Notes: a model not told the origin generated them from the letters alone. DNA of 48,865 nucleotides from Galactobacter sp052108535 (GCA_052108535.1 JBQDZM010000022.1:1-48865); one strand, 5' to 3'; shown: positions 1 to 8,611, numbered from the stretch's first letter. Made by a program: numbers and translations.

Positions 1-173
1 GTGGTCGCGCTCACCGGTGCACGTGGGTTGCATTGCCTTCTCATGCACCGGGGTGTGGTGGCCTATCTGGGAGGCGCTATGCCCGACGGCGTGGGGCGGC
101 ACCGCAGGGCATGGTCGGCCGCGCCGCGGCCGCCTTCGACTGCCCTACGTCCTGGACCAGCCCGCGCACAACG
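1..173. other. Window edge, no supported gene
   Basis: No reading frame here has recognisable protein features or a convincing ribosome binding site. It holds one copy of the dispersed 9-mer TGCCCGACG (80-88) that recurs in other intergenic stretches of the window. The region probably separates the lipoprotein gene from a gene outside the window. Confidence 0.4.
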
Positions 174-215
174 ACGTCGAGGTGGTGACACGATCCCGTG
201 TCACCACCCCGACGT
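174..215 (-). terminator. Hairpin downstream of the lipoprotein gene
   Basis: Inverted repeat with 12-bp arms GGTGGTGACACG (181-192) and CGTGTCACCACC (197-208) around a 4-nt loop, extended after one mismatch by 6 bp (174-179 with 210-215). It starts 35 bp past the stop of the minus-strand lipoprotein gene. There is no clear T-run, so termination is inferred from position and stem strength. Confidence 0.6.
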
Positions 216-249
216 GGTCCGCGCTTGAACGTCAGCGCGGGATGTCAGC

Positions 250-846
250 TCACTGGCCGGCCATGCACATGCCCAGCTTGGTCGCGGACTTCATGTAGTC
301 GGAGTCGGCGCTGGAGATTTCGCCAGAGAGCTGCTGGATCTTGCTCATGTCCTGGCTCTTGGCGGCATCGGCGACGTCGGTGAAGAACTTCGCGATGGTC
401 TGGCCTGCGGCCTTGGCCTCGGGGTCGGAGATGTTGGCGACATCCTTCTCGATGTCGGTGGCCACCTTACGGATCGCGGCCTCGGCTTTCTTCGGGTCCG
501 ATCCCACAGCGCTCAGCTCGGAGCTACTGGACTGCAGGGTGTCGAAGACGGCCTTGCAAGCAGCTGCGTCGCCACCGGAGGCTTCAGAACCGCCAGCGGC
601 CGGGGGTGCCGGAGCCTCGGTGGTCTCTTCGGGAGCCGGAGCCTCGGTGGTCTCTTCGGGAGCCGGAGCTACGGTGGTTTCCTCGGGGGACTCGGTGGTC
701 TCTTCGGGTGCCGGCGCGGAGGAGGAGGTCTCTTCCTTCTTGGGAGCCTCGGCTTCCTTCTTGTCGCCACCGCAAGCGGTGAGGGAGAGGGCAGCGATGC
801 TCAGCACGGCCAGCGCGGGGGAAATCTTACGGAAGGTCTTCGCCAT
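250..846 (-). CDS. Secreted lipoprotein, unknown function
   Basis: 198-residue predicted lipoprotein. The N-terminus has a Lys/Arg-bearing start, a hydrophobic core and a lipobox LTAC with the lipidated cysteine at residue 25, so it should be anchored to the outer face of the membrane. Residues ~30-90 are a low-complexity Glu/Thr/Pro/Ala linker containing a 9-residue tandem unit EETTEAPAP, encoded by a 27-bp DNA repeat near 610-665. The C-terminal ~100 residues are predicted helical and carry one Cys near each end, which could pair. I do not recognise the family; a cell-surface role is inferred only from the signal and linker. It is followed by a strong hairpin. Confidence 0.8.
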   Translation of the reverse strand: MAKTFRKISPALAVLSIAALSLTACGGDKKEAEAPKKEETSSSAPAPEETTESPEETTVAPAPEETTEAPAPEETTEAPAPPAAGGSEASGGDAAACKAVFDTLQSSSSELSAVGSDPKKAEAAIRKVATDIEKDVANISDPEAKAAGQTIAKFFTDVADAAKSQDMSKIQQLSGEISSADSDYMKSATKLGMCMAGQ

Positions 847-999
847 GACGGACTCACTTTCCAGGTGGTTCTCAAGGGATGTGAGCCGCTGTCCATGACG
901 GCTCGGGAATAACAGCGTAACCGATATCAGTTCGACTAATCACGTTCCGACCCCTGTGAGACCAAAATATTTCATCGCCCCATGCCGAGTCACCTGCGG

Positions 1000-2016
1000 C
1001 TACCGCAACAGGGGCCTCACCGAACCTGCCAACACCTCCAAGAGCTGCCGCCAGTCCCCTGCAGGCAGCTCGAACGGCAACTCGAAGATGACCTCGTCTG
1101 CCAGTGCGAAGCCCGGATTGGCGAGCAGGGATTCCGCGATCTGCTCTGAGGAGCCTATGAGATCCGGGGCAATGATGGTCTTCTCCCCCATGATCTGCTT
1201 GGTTCGGGGCGTGCGGCGTTCCACGTACTCCCGCCACCGTGCAAGCTGTTCCGGGGAGGCTCCGTCGGTGGGAATGACCACGCGCGCCATGGCCGCGCGT
1301 CCCGGTCCGGAATGGTGAGACGCGGCGCGCGCCTCCCTGTAGGCCAGGATCTGGTTCGCTACGGCCTGGTCGAAGTCCCGCACCCCGTTCTCCGTACTGG
1401 AGATGTTGGAGGTCAACAATCCCAGCCCGTTGGCGCCGGCCCAGGTCGCGGAACGCAAGGATCCGGCCCCATAACTGAATCGGTCAGCCAGCCCTGGACT
1501 CAGCGGCTGCACGGTCTCGGAGTCCAGGTCTCCCCCAAACCCGCCGTACTCGGCCACGTCCCTCACCTTGCGCCCACGCAGCAGGTCCAAGGTGGTGAGG
1601 ATGCGTTGATAGGAGTAGTCCTGCTGCTGATGTCCCGCGCCGAACACCAGGTCGGCGGTCTCGGCCTCGAATCGGGGAGGGTGAACGCTGACTCCGGGCC
1701 GCAACCGTCCTCCGGAGAGCAGATCCGCCACCCCCATCTCCTCGGCGAAGTGGAAGGGGTTCTCGAACTCGAGCGGGATGACGGCGTTGCCCAGCTGCAT
1801 CCGGCGGGTCGCTGCGGCGAGCGCCGTGAGCATGACCGCCGGGGCTGGTGCGCCGTACTGCATGTGGCGGGTGCGCACCCACCCGGAATCAAAGCCGAGT
1901 TCCTCCGCCTGTCGGAAGAGGTCCACAGCGTCAAGCAGGCCAACTTCGGGTCGGTCCCCTTCGAAGGGGACGATGTGGAGGAATCCGAGATCCTTTGCAA
2001 CGTGTTCGGTGCTCAT
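1000..2016 (-). CDS. Luciferase-like monooxygenase family protein
   Basis: 338 residues from ATG at 2016; a GTG at 2037 would add seven residues but has no better ribosome site. The sequence shows luciferase-like (LLM, flavin-dependent) features: the early DAVDLFRQAEELGFDSGWV segment, the block with ATRRMQLGNAVIPLEFENP, and DLLSGGRLRPGVSV, corresponding to the strand/helix pattern of the TIM barrel. Such proteins use reduced FMN or F420 to oxygenate or oxidise small organic substrates; the substrate cannot be inferred. It is divergent from the permease gene that starts about 70 bp away, so the two may share a promoter region. Confidence 0.8.
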   Translation of the reverse strand: MSTEHVAKDLGFLHIVPFEGDRPEVGLLDAVDLFRQAEELGFDSGWVRTRHMQYGAPAPAVMLTALAAATRRMQLGNAVIPLEFENPFHFAEEMGVADLLSGGRLRPGVSVHPPRFEAETADLVFGAGHQQQDYSYQRILTTLDLLRGRKVRDVAEYGGFGGDLDSETVQPLSPGLADRFSYGAGSLRSATWAGANGLGLLTSNISSTENGVRDFDQAVANQILAYREARAASHHSGPGRAAMARVVIPTDGASPEQLARWREYVERRTPRTKQIMGEKTIIAPDLIGSSEQIAESLLANPGFALADEVIFELPFELPAGDWRQLLEVLAGSVRPLLR

Positions 2017-2084
2017 GGTCAGCCACGCTAACCCCACCCGGCCGGTTGCCAGAGCTCGGGCGCCTCATAGCGTCATCCGGCCTG

Positions 2085-3185
2085 GTGCTCAGCCACTACT
2101 GTGAATCCGTGCTTCCCTTCCTGGCCCAGGTGTTGCCTGTCCTCGTCTTCCTGCTGGCCATCGCCCTGGTCTCCGAGGTCTGCGACCGTTCCGGCCTGTT
2201 CGACGTGGTGGGTCGCGGCCTGCTCGTGGCGGCCGGTGGCCGCGCCTGGCTGCTGTGGGTGGGCCTGGCCGTTGGCTGCCTGGCGATCACCGCGGTCCTG
2301 AGTCTGGACACCACGGCGGTGCTGATGGCTCCGGTCGCAATCTCAATGGCCAAACGGGCCGGGCGCGATCCCCTGCCCTTCGCCGTGACGTGCGTGTGGC
2401 TGGCCAACACCGGATCCCTGTTGCTTCCGGTGTCCAATCTGACGAACCTGCTCAGCACGGGATCGAATTCTCCGCTGACAGGGTCCTTCGCCTCGCACAC
2501 CTGGCCGGTCGCGTTGACCGCTTCCGTGGTGACGCTGGTGGTCATCGTGGCGTTCTGGCCGGGGCTGTTGCGGGGTCGCTACGAGGTCCCCGCCCCGACG
2601 TCCACCCCGGACCGCACCTTGGTCTGGATCAGTGCGGTGGTCTGCGTGGTCCTGGCAGCACTGTTCGGTGCGGGCGTCTCCCCGACCGTTCCCACGGTGA
2701 TCGCGGCGCTGCTGTTGGCCGCGGTGTTCTGGGTCAGACGCCCCGAGCAACGGCGTTCGCTGTCCGTGCCGTGGAAAATGGTACTGGCCGTGCTCGCCCT
2801 GTTCATCCTGGTGGAGCTACTGCGGCCCCTGTTCCTTGACCAGTGGATGGCCGCCGCCCTCGGTTCCGGGATGGGAGGCTGGGATTTGGCGCGCGTGGCC
2901 GGGGTCGGCGCTGCGGCGGCCAACGGCGTGGACAATCTCCCGGCGTTCCTGGCACTGCAACCGGCAGCCGCAGATCATGCCTCCCGCACCGTTGCCCTCT
3001 TGGTCGGCGTCAATGCCGGGGCCATCGTGACGCCGTGGGGAACGCTGGCGACCCTGTTGTGGCTTTGGCGCTGCCGGGTGGCCGGGGTGGAGGTCCCGTT
3101 GAAGGCACACGTCCTTCGCAGCCTCGTGCTGGCGGTGGCCGTGCTGGTGGCCTGTTCGCTGACGCTGGCTCTCACGACCGGATAG
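2085..3185 (+). CDS. ArsB/NhaD/SLC13-like membrane permease
   Basis: About 366 residues with roughly ten hydrophobic segments, ending at 3185. The start is uncertain: GTG at 2085 or 2109 both precede the first membrane helix, and upstream in-frame sequence overlaps the divergent monooxygenase gene and looks non-coding. The segments VLSLDTTAVLMAPV, ANTGSLLLPVSNLTNLL and AAAANGVDNLPAFLAL are the two inverted-repeat signature regions of the ion transporter superfamily (ArsB, NhaD, citrate/anion permeases). It probably exchanges an anion, arsenite-like substrate or cation across the inner membrane; no arsenic-resistance partner genes are adjacent, so the substrate is open. A large hairpin follows the stop. 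Confidence 0.75.
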   Translation: MLSHYCESVLPFLAQVLPVLVFLLAIALVSEVCDRSGLFDVVGRGLLVAAGGRAWLLWVGLAVGCLAITAVLSLDTTAVLMAPVAISMAKRAGRDPLPFAVTCVWLANTGSLLLPVSNLTNLLSTGSNSPLTGSFASHTWPVALTASVVTLVVIVAFWPGLLRGRYEVPAPTSTPDRTLVWISAVVCVVLAALFGAGVSPTVPTVIAALLLAAVFWVRRPEQRRSLSVPWKMVLAVLALFILVELLRPLFLDQWMAAALGSGMGGWDLARVAGVGAAAANGVDNLPAFLALQPAAADHASRTVALLVGVNAGAIVTPWGTLATLLWLWRCRVAGVEVPLKAHVLRSLVLAVAVLVACSLTLALTTG

Positions 3186-3269
3186 TGCCCGACGGCCTGT
3201 GGCCGGGTTCGGTCCCACGCGCCGCCTGCGGCGGCGTGGGAACCACAGCCCGCCACCCGTCGTCGGGCA
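3186..3269. terminator. Large bidirectional hairpin between convergent genes
   Basis: Nested inverted repeat: outer arms TGCCCGACG (3186-3194) and CGTCGGGCA (3261-3269), middle CTGTGG/CCACAG (3197-3202, 3243-3248), inner arms 3214-3226 and 3230-3240 with a 2-nt bulge. It fills the gap between the permease stop and the stop of the convergent TetR gene, and contains two copies of the dispersed 9-mer. Confidence 0.65.
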
Positions 3270-3287
3270 TAAGGGCCCACGACACCG

Positions 3288-3809
3288 TCAGCGGGCCACG
3301 AAGGCCGCCGCGATCTCCTCCACGTCCGCGTTATCCACATAGGGGGCCGCGCCCGGTTCGGTGATGTCCGCCTGGTAGGCCACGCCATCACCGGCCAGCA
3401 GGGCCAGCCGGGCCATAACCGGGTTCCCCAACTGAGCCAGCAACAGGTCAAACCAGGCATCACGGGCATCCCGCAAGGCCGCGCGCGCCTGCGCATTGCC
3501 CGCCTGCCCCAGCCGCGTAACCGCGACTACCCCGCGTTCCAGATCTGAACCCACCTCGAGGGACGAGGCCAAGTAATAATGCACCGCACCGTCCGTGGCC
3601 TCCGCCATCGCGGCGACGTCCGCCGCCACGAACTCCCGCAAGCGCCCAATCAGGGCGTCATCCAAGGCCGCTCGGGACGGGAAGTGATGCAGCAGGCCCG
3701 GCTTCGACAGCCCACTCTTACGGGCAACTGCCTCGATGGTGGCCTGCCGCACCCCACCATCAACCAGCAAGGACACATACGTGTCCAGAATCTGCTCACT
3801 CCGGGTCAT
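3288..3809 (-). CDS. TetR-family transcriptional regulator
   Basis: 173 residues from ATG at 3809; an in-frame ATG at 3833 would add eight residues, and AAAGGA lies between the two. Residues ~4-55 form a TetR DNA-binding domain: helix 1 SEQILDTYVSLLVDGG, the helix-turn-helix TIEAVARKSGLSKPGLLHHF and the following FPSRAALDDALI. The C-terminal part is the ligand/dimerisation domain, ligand unknown. It is divergent from an SDR oxidoreductase with 179 bp between starts, so autoregulation and control of the SDR gene are likely. Short palindromes in that gap are noted separately. Confidence 0.85.
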   Translation of the reverse strand: MTRSEQILDTYVSLLVDGGVRQATIEAVARKSGLSKPGLLHHFPSRAALDDALIGRLREFVAADVAAMAEATDGAVHYYLASSLEVGSDLERGVVAVTRLGQAGNAQARAALRDARDAWFDLLLAQLGNPVMARLALLAGDGVAYQADITEPGAAPYVDNADVEEIAAAFVAR

Positions 3810-3860
3810 AACGTCGCTTGCGCGTCCTTTCATTGCGAGGGGTGGGCGCGCTCCCGCCCT

Positions 3861-3930
3861 CATCCGGGGATGAAAACCTTGGTGATTCGACGATACCGGA
3901 ACACGGGGCGCAGGCTCGTCTCGGTTCCGG
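3861..3930. promoter_or_regulatory. Candidate operators between TetR and SDR genes
   Basis: The divergent gap contains a 14-bp palindrome with arms TCATCC/GGATGA at 3860-3873 (2-bp centre) and a wider inverted repeat CCGGAAC (3896-3902) / GTTCCGG (3924-3930). Either could bind the TetR regulator. Assignment is inference from position only. Confidence 0.35.
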
Positions 3931-3988
3931 GTCCGCCGCCGTTGCTCACGATGTAGCGCTGGGTTCCACTCGTGCCATGCTGGGAGCC

Positions 3989-4717
3989 ATGACTGAGAAC
4001 ACCTCTCCCCGTCCCATCGCCCTCATCACCGGCGCCTCTCGCGGTATCGGCCGCGCGGTGTTGATGGACCTGGCAGGCACCCACACCGTGTACGCGGGCG
4101 CTTCACGGTTGGAGTCACTGGACTGGATCAACGAAGCCGGAGCGCTGCCGGACGGCGCCGACGTGGTCCCCTTCATCGCCGACCTGGCGGACGAACAGGC
4201 CGTGGCAGACGCCGTGGAACGGGCGGGGCTGACACGGCTAGACGTGCTGGTGAACTCGGCGGGCGTGGCAGACGAGCGGCCCTTCGAGAGCTTCACCAGG
4301 CAGGACTGGCGGAAGTCTTTTGAGGTCAATGTCTTCGCCGTCGCGGATCTGACCGCCCGCCTCCTCCCGGCGCTGCGGGCGGCCCGCGGCATCGTGGTGA
4401 TGATCAACTCCGGATCCGGGACGTTCTCCTACGCGGACGGAGCCGTCTATACCGGCACCAAGTTCGCGCTGCGCACCATGGCGGACTGCCTGCGCGAGGA
4501 AGAACGCGAGCGCGGCGTGCGCGTGACCTCCATCCATCCGGGGTACGTCAGCACCGACATGGGACATCGTCTGCGCCAGGAGAAGGGGACGCACGGCGAC
4601 GAATACACCTATGTCACACCGGAGACCGTGGCCGCCACCGTGCGTCACGCGATTTCCGCGCCGGAGACCGCACAGATCGAATCGATCGCGGTACGTCCTG
4701 CGCACAAGCCGGCTTGA
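3989..4717 (+). CDS. Short-chain dehydrogenase/reductase
   Basis: 242 residues from ATG at 3989, with GGGAG just upstream; an in-frame ATG at 3977 adds four residues. Classical SDR features are visible: cofactor loop TGASRGIG at residues 14-21, NSAG in place of the usual NNAG, catalytic Ser near 141 and the Y154-x3-K158 pair in YTGTKFA. The enzyme should reduce or oxidise a small carbonyl/alcohol with NAD(P)H. Length and layout are typical. It is divergent from a TetR regulator that probably controls it. Substrate is unknown; such TetR/SDR pairs often respond to xenobiotic or lipid-like ligands, which is inference. Confidence 0.88.
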   Translation: MTENTSPRPIALITGASRGIGRAVLMDLAGTHTVYAGASRLESLDWINEAGALPDGADVVPFIADLADEQAVADAVERAGLTRLDVLVNSAGVADERPFESFTRQDWRKSFEVNVFAVADLTARLLPALRAARGIVVMINSGSGTFSYADGAVYTGTKFALRTMADCLREEERERGVRVTSIHPGYVSTDMGHRLRQEKGTHGDEYTYVTPETVAATVRHAISAPETAQIESIAVRPAHKPA

Positions 4718-4730
4718 GGTGGGCTGATTC

Positions 4731-4764
4731 GGCCGGAGCTGGCTTGAACCAGCCTGATCCGGCC
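4731..4764. terminator. Hairpin between convergent SDR and ATPase genes
   Basis: Arms GGCCGGAGCTGG (4731-4742) and CCAGC plus TCCGGCC (4749-4753, 4758-4764), with a 4-nt bulge and a 6-nt loop. It lies between two convergent stop codons and has no strong T-run. Confidence 0.5.
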
Positions 4765-4779
4765 GTCGCGGGAGGTCGC

Positions 4780-5565
4780 TCAGTCCGCCAGCAAATGCCG
4801 TAGGTAGCGTTCAGGGGATTCGAGATAGCGCCGGTGGTTCTGCACCAGCTCCAAGTCCTCCCACGCGCTCTCTCGGAGACCCCACTCCCCCAACTCCAAG
4901 ATCGTGGACCCGGGCAGGGAGCACAGGAGCGGGGAATGTGTGGCGCAGATGATCTGGGTTCCCCGTGCCCGCATGCTGTCCAGATTGGCGATCCAGTTCA
5001 GGGTGGAGTCAAAGGACAGTGCGGCCTCCGGCTCGTCCAGCAGCACCAAGGGAGTGGAGTACTTCGGATGATTGAGCTTCTCCTGCAGCAACGCATTGAA
5101 CGACTCCCCGTGGCTGAGCCGGTGCATGCGAGCATCGGCATGGAAGTCGGAGCCGTCGAAAAGGTCCTCCAACCACGTGTAGTAACCGTGCATGGTCTCC
5201 GCCCGGAGGAAGAATCCTCCTCGACCGGCCACATTGCCGCGGATCACCTTCAACCACTCACCCAGAGGAGACTCACTACGTCTGGTCGCAGCCCCGCCGT
5301 TGTGAGTGCCTCCCTCTGCTGGAAGGCCGGCCGCCTCGGCCAGACCCTCGATGAGGGTGGACTTCCCGGAACCGTTCTCCCCCACTAGGAACGTCACCCC
5401 TGGGCCAAACTCCCAGCCCGAGTACGGGAAACCCTCCTCCGCCACGTTCAGGAAATCTCGGATGGCAGGCACATTCGCCGGCCAAGAACCCCAGTCGATC
5501 TGCGCATCACGAAACACGCCAACCGCCCTGATGGGGCGTTGATCCGTCTCCCAGGAGCTCGCCAT
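4780..5565 (-). CDS. AAA/ABC-type ATPase, RecF/SMC-like
   Basis: 261 residues from ATG at 5565 (AGGAG-rich leader). An upstream in-frame ATG at 5649 would add a basic stretch that lacks family features. Walker A GENGSGKST is at residues ~62-70, an ABC-type signature MHRLSHGESF lies around 165, Walker B LVLLDEPEAAL follows, and a switch His occurs in ICATHSPLL. This pattern fits the stand-alone predicted ATPase family related to ABC/SMC and OLD-type proteins, with no membrane or transport domain. Cellular role is unknown. It is convergent with the SDR gene and has no operon partner, so no defence-system partner such as a nuclease is visible beside it. Confidence 0.8.
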   Translation of the reverse strand: MASSWETDQRPIRAVGVFRDAQIDWGSWPANVPAIRDFLNVAEEGFPYSGWEFGPGVTFLVGENGSGKSTLIEGLAEAAGLPAEGGTHNGGAATRRSESPLGEWLKVIRGNVAGRGGFFLRAETMHGYYTWLEDLFDGSDFHADARMHRLSHGESFNALLQEKLNHPKYSTPLVLLDEPEAALSFDSTLNWIANLDSMRARGTQIICATHSPLLCSLPGSTILELGEWGLRESAWEDLELVQNHRRYLESPERYLRHLLAD

Positions 5566-6273
5566 GCCGACCAGCCTACGTCGCGTCCAGTCCGGCCCGC
5601 CCGAACGTCGGGTTATAGGCACAAATGTGTGTATGGGATAGGCGTGCATCCCAACAGGGAGTAGGGCAAGAGGGCTGTCTACTTACTCATGGGAGTAGGC
5701 AGAGTGCCTCCCGCCTCGACGCCGAGGATGCGACCGTGGATCAGGGCAAGGTCGAAGCGGCTTGGCACACCGAACTTCGGTGGTGCCGTGCGCGAGCTGC
5801 CACGCGATCATCGCTCAGAACCTCACCGCGCAGTAAGTCCGCACCAACCAACCCCGTAGCCGTCACTCCTGTACGAACTGGGTCTGGGCTTATTCGGGTT
5901 ATGTCCCAGAATGCGTGTCTGCGATCGGTCTGCATCCCTGTGATCACACGGGTTGTAGGCCGGTTGCTTAGCTTTTGAGGCTTCGCATCAATGGTGTGGT
6001 TCCAATCGAGCCAAGTGTGTGATCTGTTCATCGCCGTTGAAAGAAGAACGGCAAAACCAGCGTCGGCAAGCCTCGATCCCGGTGCACTACCTGCGGGGTC
6101 CCGTCCACACCCAACGCCACGTTCGCGCCCAACACTCAGCTCCTCACAGAGCCAGGTTTTCACCTCAGAGCCATACCTTGCCCAGCTCCACGGTGAATCC
6201 CCGGCTCTGCGATCGGCACAGTGGCCTGCACGCCAACGACGCGCCTTCGAGTGGTGCCTCGCCCGTCACAAGG
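5566..6273. other. Gene-poor interval with decayed DNA
   Basis: About 700 bp between the ATPase start and the EamA stop. It contains a decayed antitoxin fragment (5713-5780, listed separately). No other reading frame in either direction shows recognisable features. The remainder looks like degraded or foreign sequence, but no mobile-element ends could be identified. Confidence 0.5.
5713..5780 (+). pseudogene. Fragment of an addiction-module antitoxin gene
   Basis: These 68 bases match 8723-8790 inside the intact antitoxin gene at 63 of 68 positions by direct comparison, in the same reading frame (peptide core SRLDAEDATVDQGKVEAAW). Similarity stops abruptly on both sides, so only an internal piece of the gene remains, with no start or downstream half. 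The two copies are in direct orientation 3,010 bp apart and bracket the EamA/MocR pair. Confidence 0.75.
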
Positions 6274-7206
6274 TCAGCGGCCCTGACCGCGATTCCTGGC
6301 CCGGACGGCCAGTAGCGCGCAGCCGATCACGGCGATACCGCCGATGACGGTCTGCCATCCGATGCGCTCGCCCAGCAGGAGACCAGCCCAGAGGATACTC
6401 ATCACGGGTTGAGAGAGTTGCACCTGACTCACTTGCGCCATCGGGCCGATGGCGAGGCCTCGGTACCAGGCAAAGAACCCGAGAAACATGCTCACGGCGG
6501 CAAGGTACGTAAACGCTCCCCACTCAACGAGCGTGCCCGTGGGCGGCTGCCGAACCACGGCGATGCCGGTGAGCAGGATCATCAGTGGCGAGGCCAGCAC
6601 GAGGGCCCACGAGATGGTCTGCCACGATCCCAGCGTGCGGGAGAGCAGCCCGCCCTCCGCGTAGCCGATCGCGCACACGATCACCGCGGCGAACAGCAGT
6701 AAATCGGAGACGTGCACGCCGCCGAAGCCGCCGCCCTGGATCACGGCGAAGATCACAGCAGCTACCGCACCGACCCCGGCAGCGACCCAGAACGCGCGCG
6801 CCGGGCGCTCGCCCGTGCGCAGCACCGCGCACACAACCGTTGCTGCGGGCAACAGCGCGATCACCACGGCCCCGTGGTTCGCCGGTGCGGTGGTCAGAGC
6901 GAATGAGGTGAGCAATGGGAACCCGACCAACGCGCCGCCCGCGACGACAGCGACCTGGAGCCACTGCTTCCCGCGAGGAAGTTTCTGCCGGGTCAGCCCG
7001 AGCGCAAGTGCGGCGAGCAATGCGGCGATCACCGCGCGGCCCGACCCGACGAACAGGGCCGACATGTGCCCGTTCTCGACGGCGACGCGGGTGAACGGCA
7101 CCGTGAACGAGAACGCGGTGACGCCGAGCAACCCCCACCACAGACCGGCACGCGACGTCGATAGCGGTTTCGCAGAATCGTGAGTAGCGGTATCATTCAC
7201 TGTCAT
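6274..7206 (-). CDS. EamA/DMT-family exporter
   Basis: 310 residues from ATG at 7206; the reading frame continues upstream into the divergent regulator, which is not coding on this strand. About ten hydrophobic segments in two EamA halves are visible, including LWWGLLGVTAFSFTVPFTRV at the start and the second-half block FTYLAAVSMFLGFFAWYRGL. Members of the drug/metabolite transporter family export amino acids, nucleosides or toxic metabolites. It is head-to-head with a MocR regulator, a common arrangement in which the PLP-binding regulator controls the exporter. The two start codons overlap on opposite strands, implying very short or absent leaders for at least one transcript. Confidence 0.87.
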   Translation of the reverse strand: MTVNDTATHDSAKPLSTSRAGLWWGLLGVTAFSFTVPFTRVAVENGHMSALFVGSGRAVIAALLAALALGLTRQKLPRGKQWLQVAVVAGGALVGFPLLTSFALTTAPANHGAVVIALLPAATVVCAVLRTGERPARAFWVAAGVGAVAAVIFAVIQGGGFGGVHVSDLLLFAAVIVCAIGYAEGGLLSRTLGSWQTISWALVLASPLMILLTGIAVVRQPPTGTLVEWGAFTYLAAVSMFLGFFAWYRGLAIGPMAQVSQVQLSQPVMSILWAGLLLGERIGWQTVIGGIAVIGCALLAVRARNRGQGR

Positions 7207-7222
7207 GTCCAATAGTAGCAGT
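7183..7222. promoter_or_regulatory. Phased direct repeats, likely MocR operator
   Basis: Direct repeats AGTAGCGGT (7183-7191) and AGTAGCAGT (7214-7222) are 31 bp apart, about three helical turns. A nested inverted repeat TCACTG/CAGTGA lies at 7197-7202 and 7219-7224. GabR and PdxR of the MocR family are known to bind spaced direct repeats over divergent promoters, so this is a plausible site. The repeats span both start codons. Confidence 0.5.
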
Positions 7223-8611
7223 GACCGGATTGTGTCAGCGCTCCGCGAGTGGATCGCGGCAGCGCACGCGGGCGCGCAGCTCCCCTCGACGCGGCAGCTC
7301 GTCGCCCGGTTCGGGGCCAGCCCAGTGACCGTGCAGAAGGCGCTCCAGGTCCTCATCGGGCAGGGGGTGATCGAGTCTCGACCCGGTGTCGGCACATTTG
7401 TTCGCGCGACCCGCACCGCCCGCCCGAACGACTACGGGTGGCAGACGGCCGCGCTCGGCTCGCCGCAGCATCGCATCCCGAGCCTGACGTCGGCACTGCG
7501 CACCGCGCCGAACGACGTGATCGCACTGCACTCGGGCTACCCCGACAAGGAACTACTGCCCCAACGCCTGGTTCGGGCAGCATTCACCCGCGCTGCGCGC
7601 AGCGAGGCAGTGGTGAGCCGCCCGCCTGTCGCCGGGTTACCAGAACTGCAATCCTGGTTTGCTGCCGAACTCGGCGCGATCACTCCGGCGGGCCTCACCG
7701 CGCCGGCGGCGGGTGACGTGGTCATCCTGCCCGGCAGTCAGAGCGGCCTCAGCACGCTGTTCCGGGCCCTCGTCGGTGCGGGGCGACCGATGCTCATCGA
7801 ATCGCCGAGCTACTGGGGGGCCATGCTCGCCGCAGCGCAGGTCGGCGTGCAACTCATCCCCATTCCGTCCGGGCCCAACGGACCGAATCCCGACGACGTC
7901 GACCGTGCCTTCGCGCAGACCGGGGCGCGCGCGTTCTATGCGCAGCCAAACTTCGCCAACCCCACCGGCGGCCAGTGGTCAGCCGAACTGGGTGACACCA
8001 TCCTCGGAATGATGCGCAAGCACGGCGCGTTCCTCATCGAAGACGACTGGGCGCACGACTTCGGCATCACCACCGATTCCGCACCCGTCGCGGCCCGCGA
8101 CGACAGCGGCCACGTCGTCTACATCCGCTCGCTCACCAAAAGCGTCTCCCCCGCGGTGCGCGTCGCCGGGCTGATCGCCCGCGGCCCCGCCCATGACCGT
8201 ATCCTCGCCGACAGCCAGGCCCAGGCGATGTACGTCAGCTCTGCACTCCAAGCCGTCGCCCTCGATGTCGTCACGCAACCGGCGTGGCGCACGCACCTGC
8301 GCTCGCTCCGACAGCAGCTCACGGCCCGCCGAGACCTCCTAGTGGATGCCCTGCGCGAGCACGCCCCGGCTGCGCACCTCGACGCCGTGCCCCGCGGCGG
8401 CTTGAATCTCTGGCTGCGCCTGCCCGACGAAACCGACCTGCACCAGCTCACCCGCGACTGCGAGGCCAAAGGCCTCATCATCGCTGCGGGCAACGATTGG
8501 TTCCCGGCCGAACCAGCCGGACGATACCTCCGCCTGAACTTCTCTTGCCCGAATCCTGGTGCGTTCCCCGACGCCGCCCGAATCATCGCTCAGGGCCTCG
8601 CCAGGTTGTAG
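7205..8611 (+). CDS. MocR/PdxR-type PLP-dependent regulator
   Basis: 468 residues. Residues 1-65 form a GntR winged helix (PSTRQLVARFGASPVTVQKAL, then GVIESRPGVGTFV). The rest is a fold-type I aminotransferase-like domain with SYWG and NFANPTGG motifs, Asp in IEDDWAHDF and the expected PLP-binding lysine at residue 312 in RSLTKSVSP. MocR proteins use the aminotransferase domain as a sensor for PLP-linked amines rather than as an enzyme. It is divergent from an EamA exporter with overlapping ATG codons (7204-7207), so exporter control is the likely job. No obvious ribosome site precedes the ATG, consistent with a leaderless message, although a slightly later start is possible. Confidence 0.88.
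   Translation: MSNSSSDRIVSALREWIAAAHAGAQLPSTRQLVARFGASPVTVQKALQVLIGQGVIESRPGVGTFVRATRTARPNDYGWQTAALGSPQHRIPSLTSALRTAPNDVIALHSGYPDKELLPQRLVRAAFTRAARSEAVVSRPPVAGLPELQSWFAAELGAITPAGLTAPAAGDVVILPGSQSGLSTLFRALVGAGRPMLIESPSYWGAMLAAAQVGVQLIPIPSGPNGPNPDDVDRAFAQTGARAFYAQPNFANPTGGQWSAELGDTILGMMRKHGAFLIEDDWAHDFGITTDSAPVAARDDSGHVVYIRSLTKSVSPAVRVAGLIARGPAHDRILADSQAQAMYVSSALQAVALDVVTQPAWRTHLRSLRQQLTARRDLLVDALREHAPAAHLDAVPRGGLNLWLRLPDETDLHQLTRDCEAKGLIIAAGNDWFPAEPAGRYLRLNFSCPNPGAFPDAARIIAQGLARL

Noticed and set aside
610..690. Tandem repeat as a CRISPR or mobile repeat
   Set aside because: It encodes the EETTEAPAP linker repeats of the lipoprotein, in frame and without spacers.
5566..6273. Insertion sequence remnant
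   Set aside because: No terminal inverted repeats or transposase motifs could be found; only the antitoxin fragment is supported.
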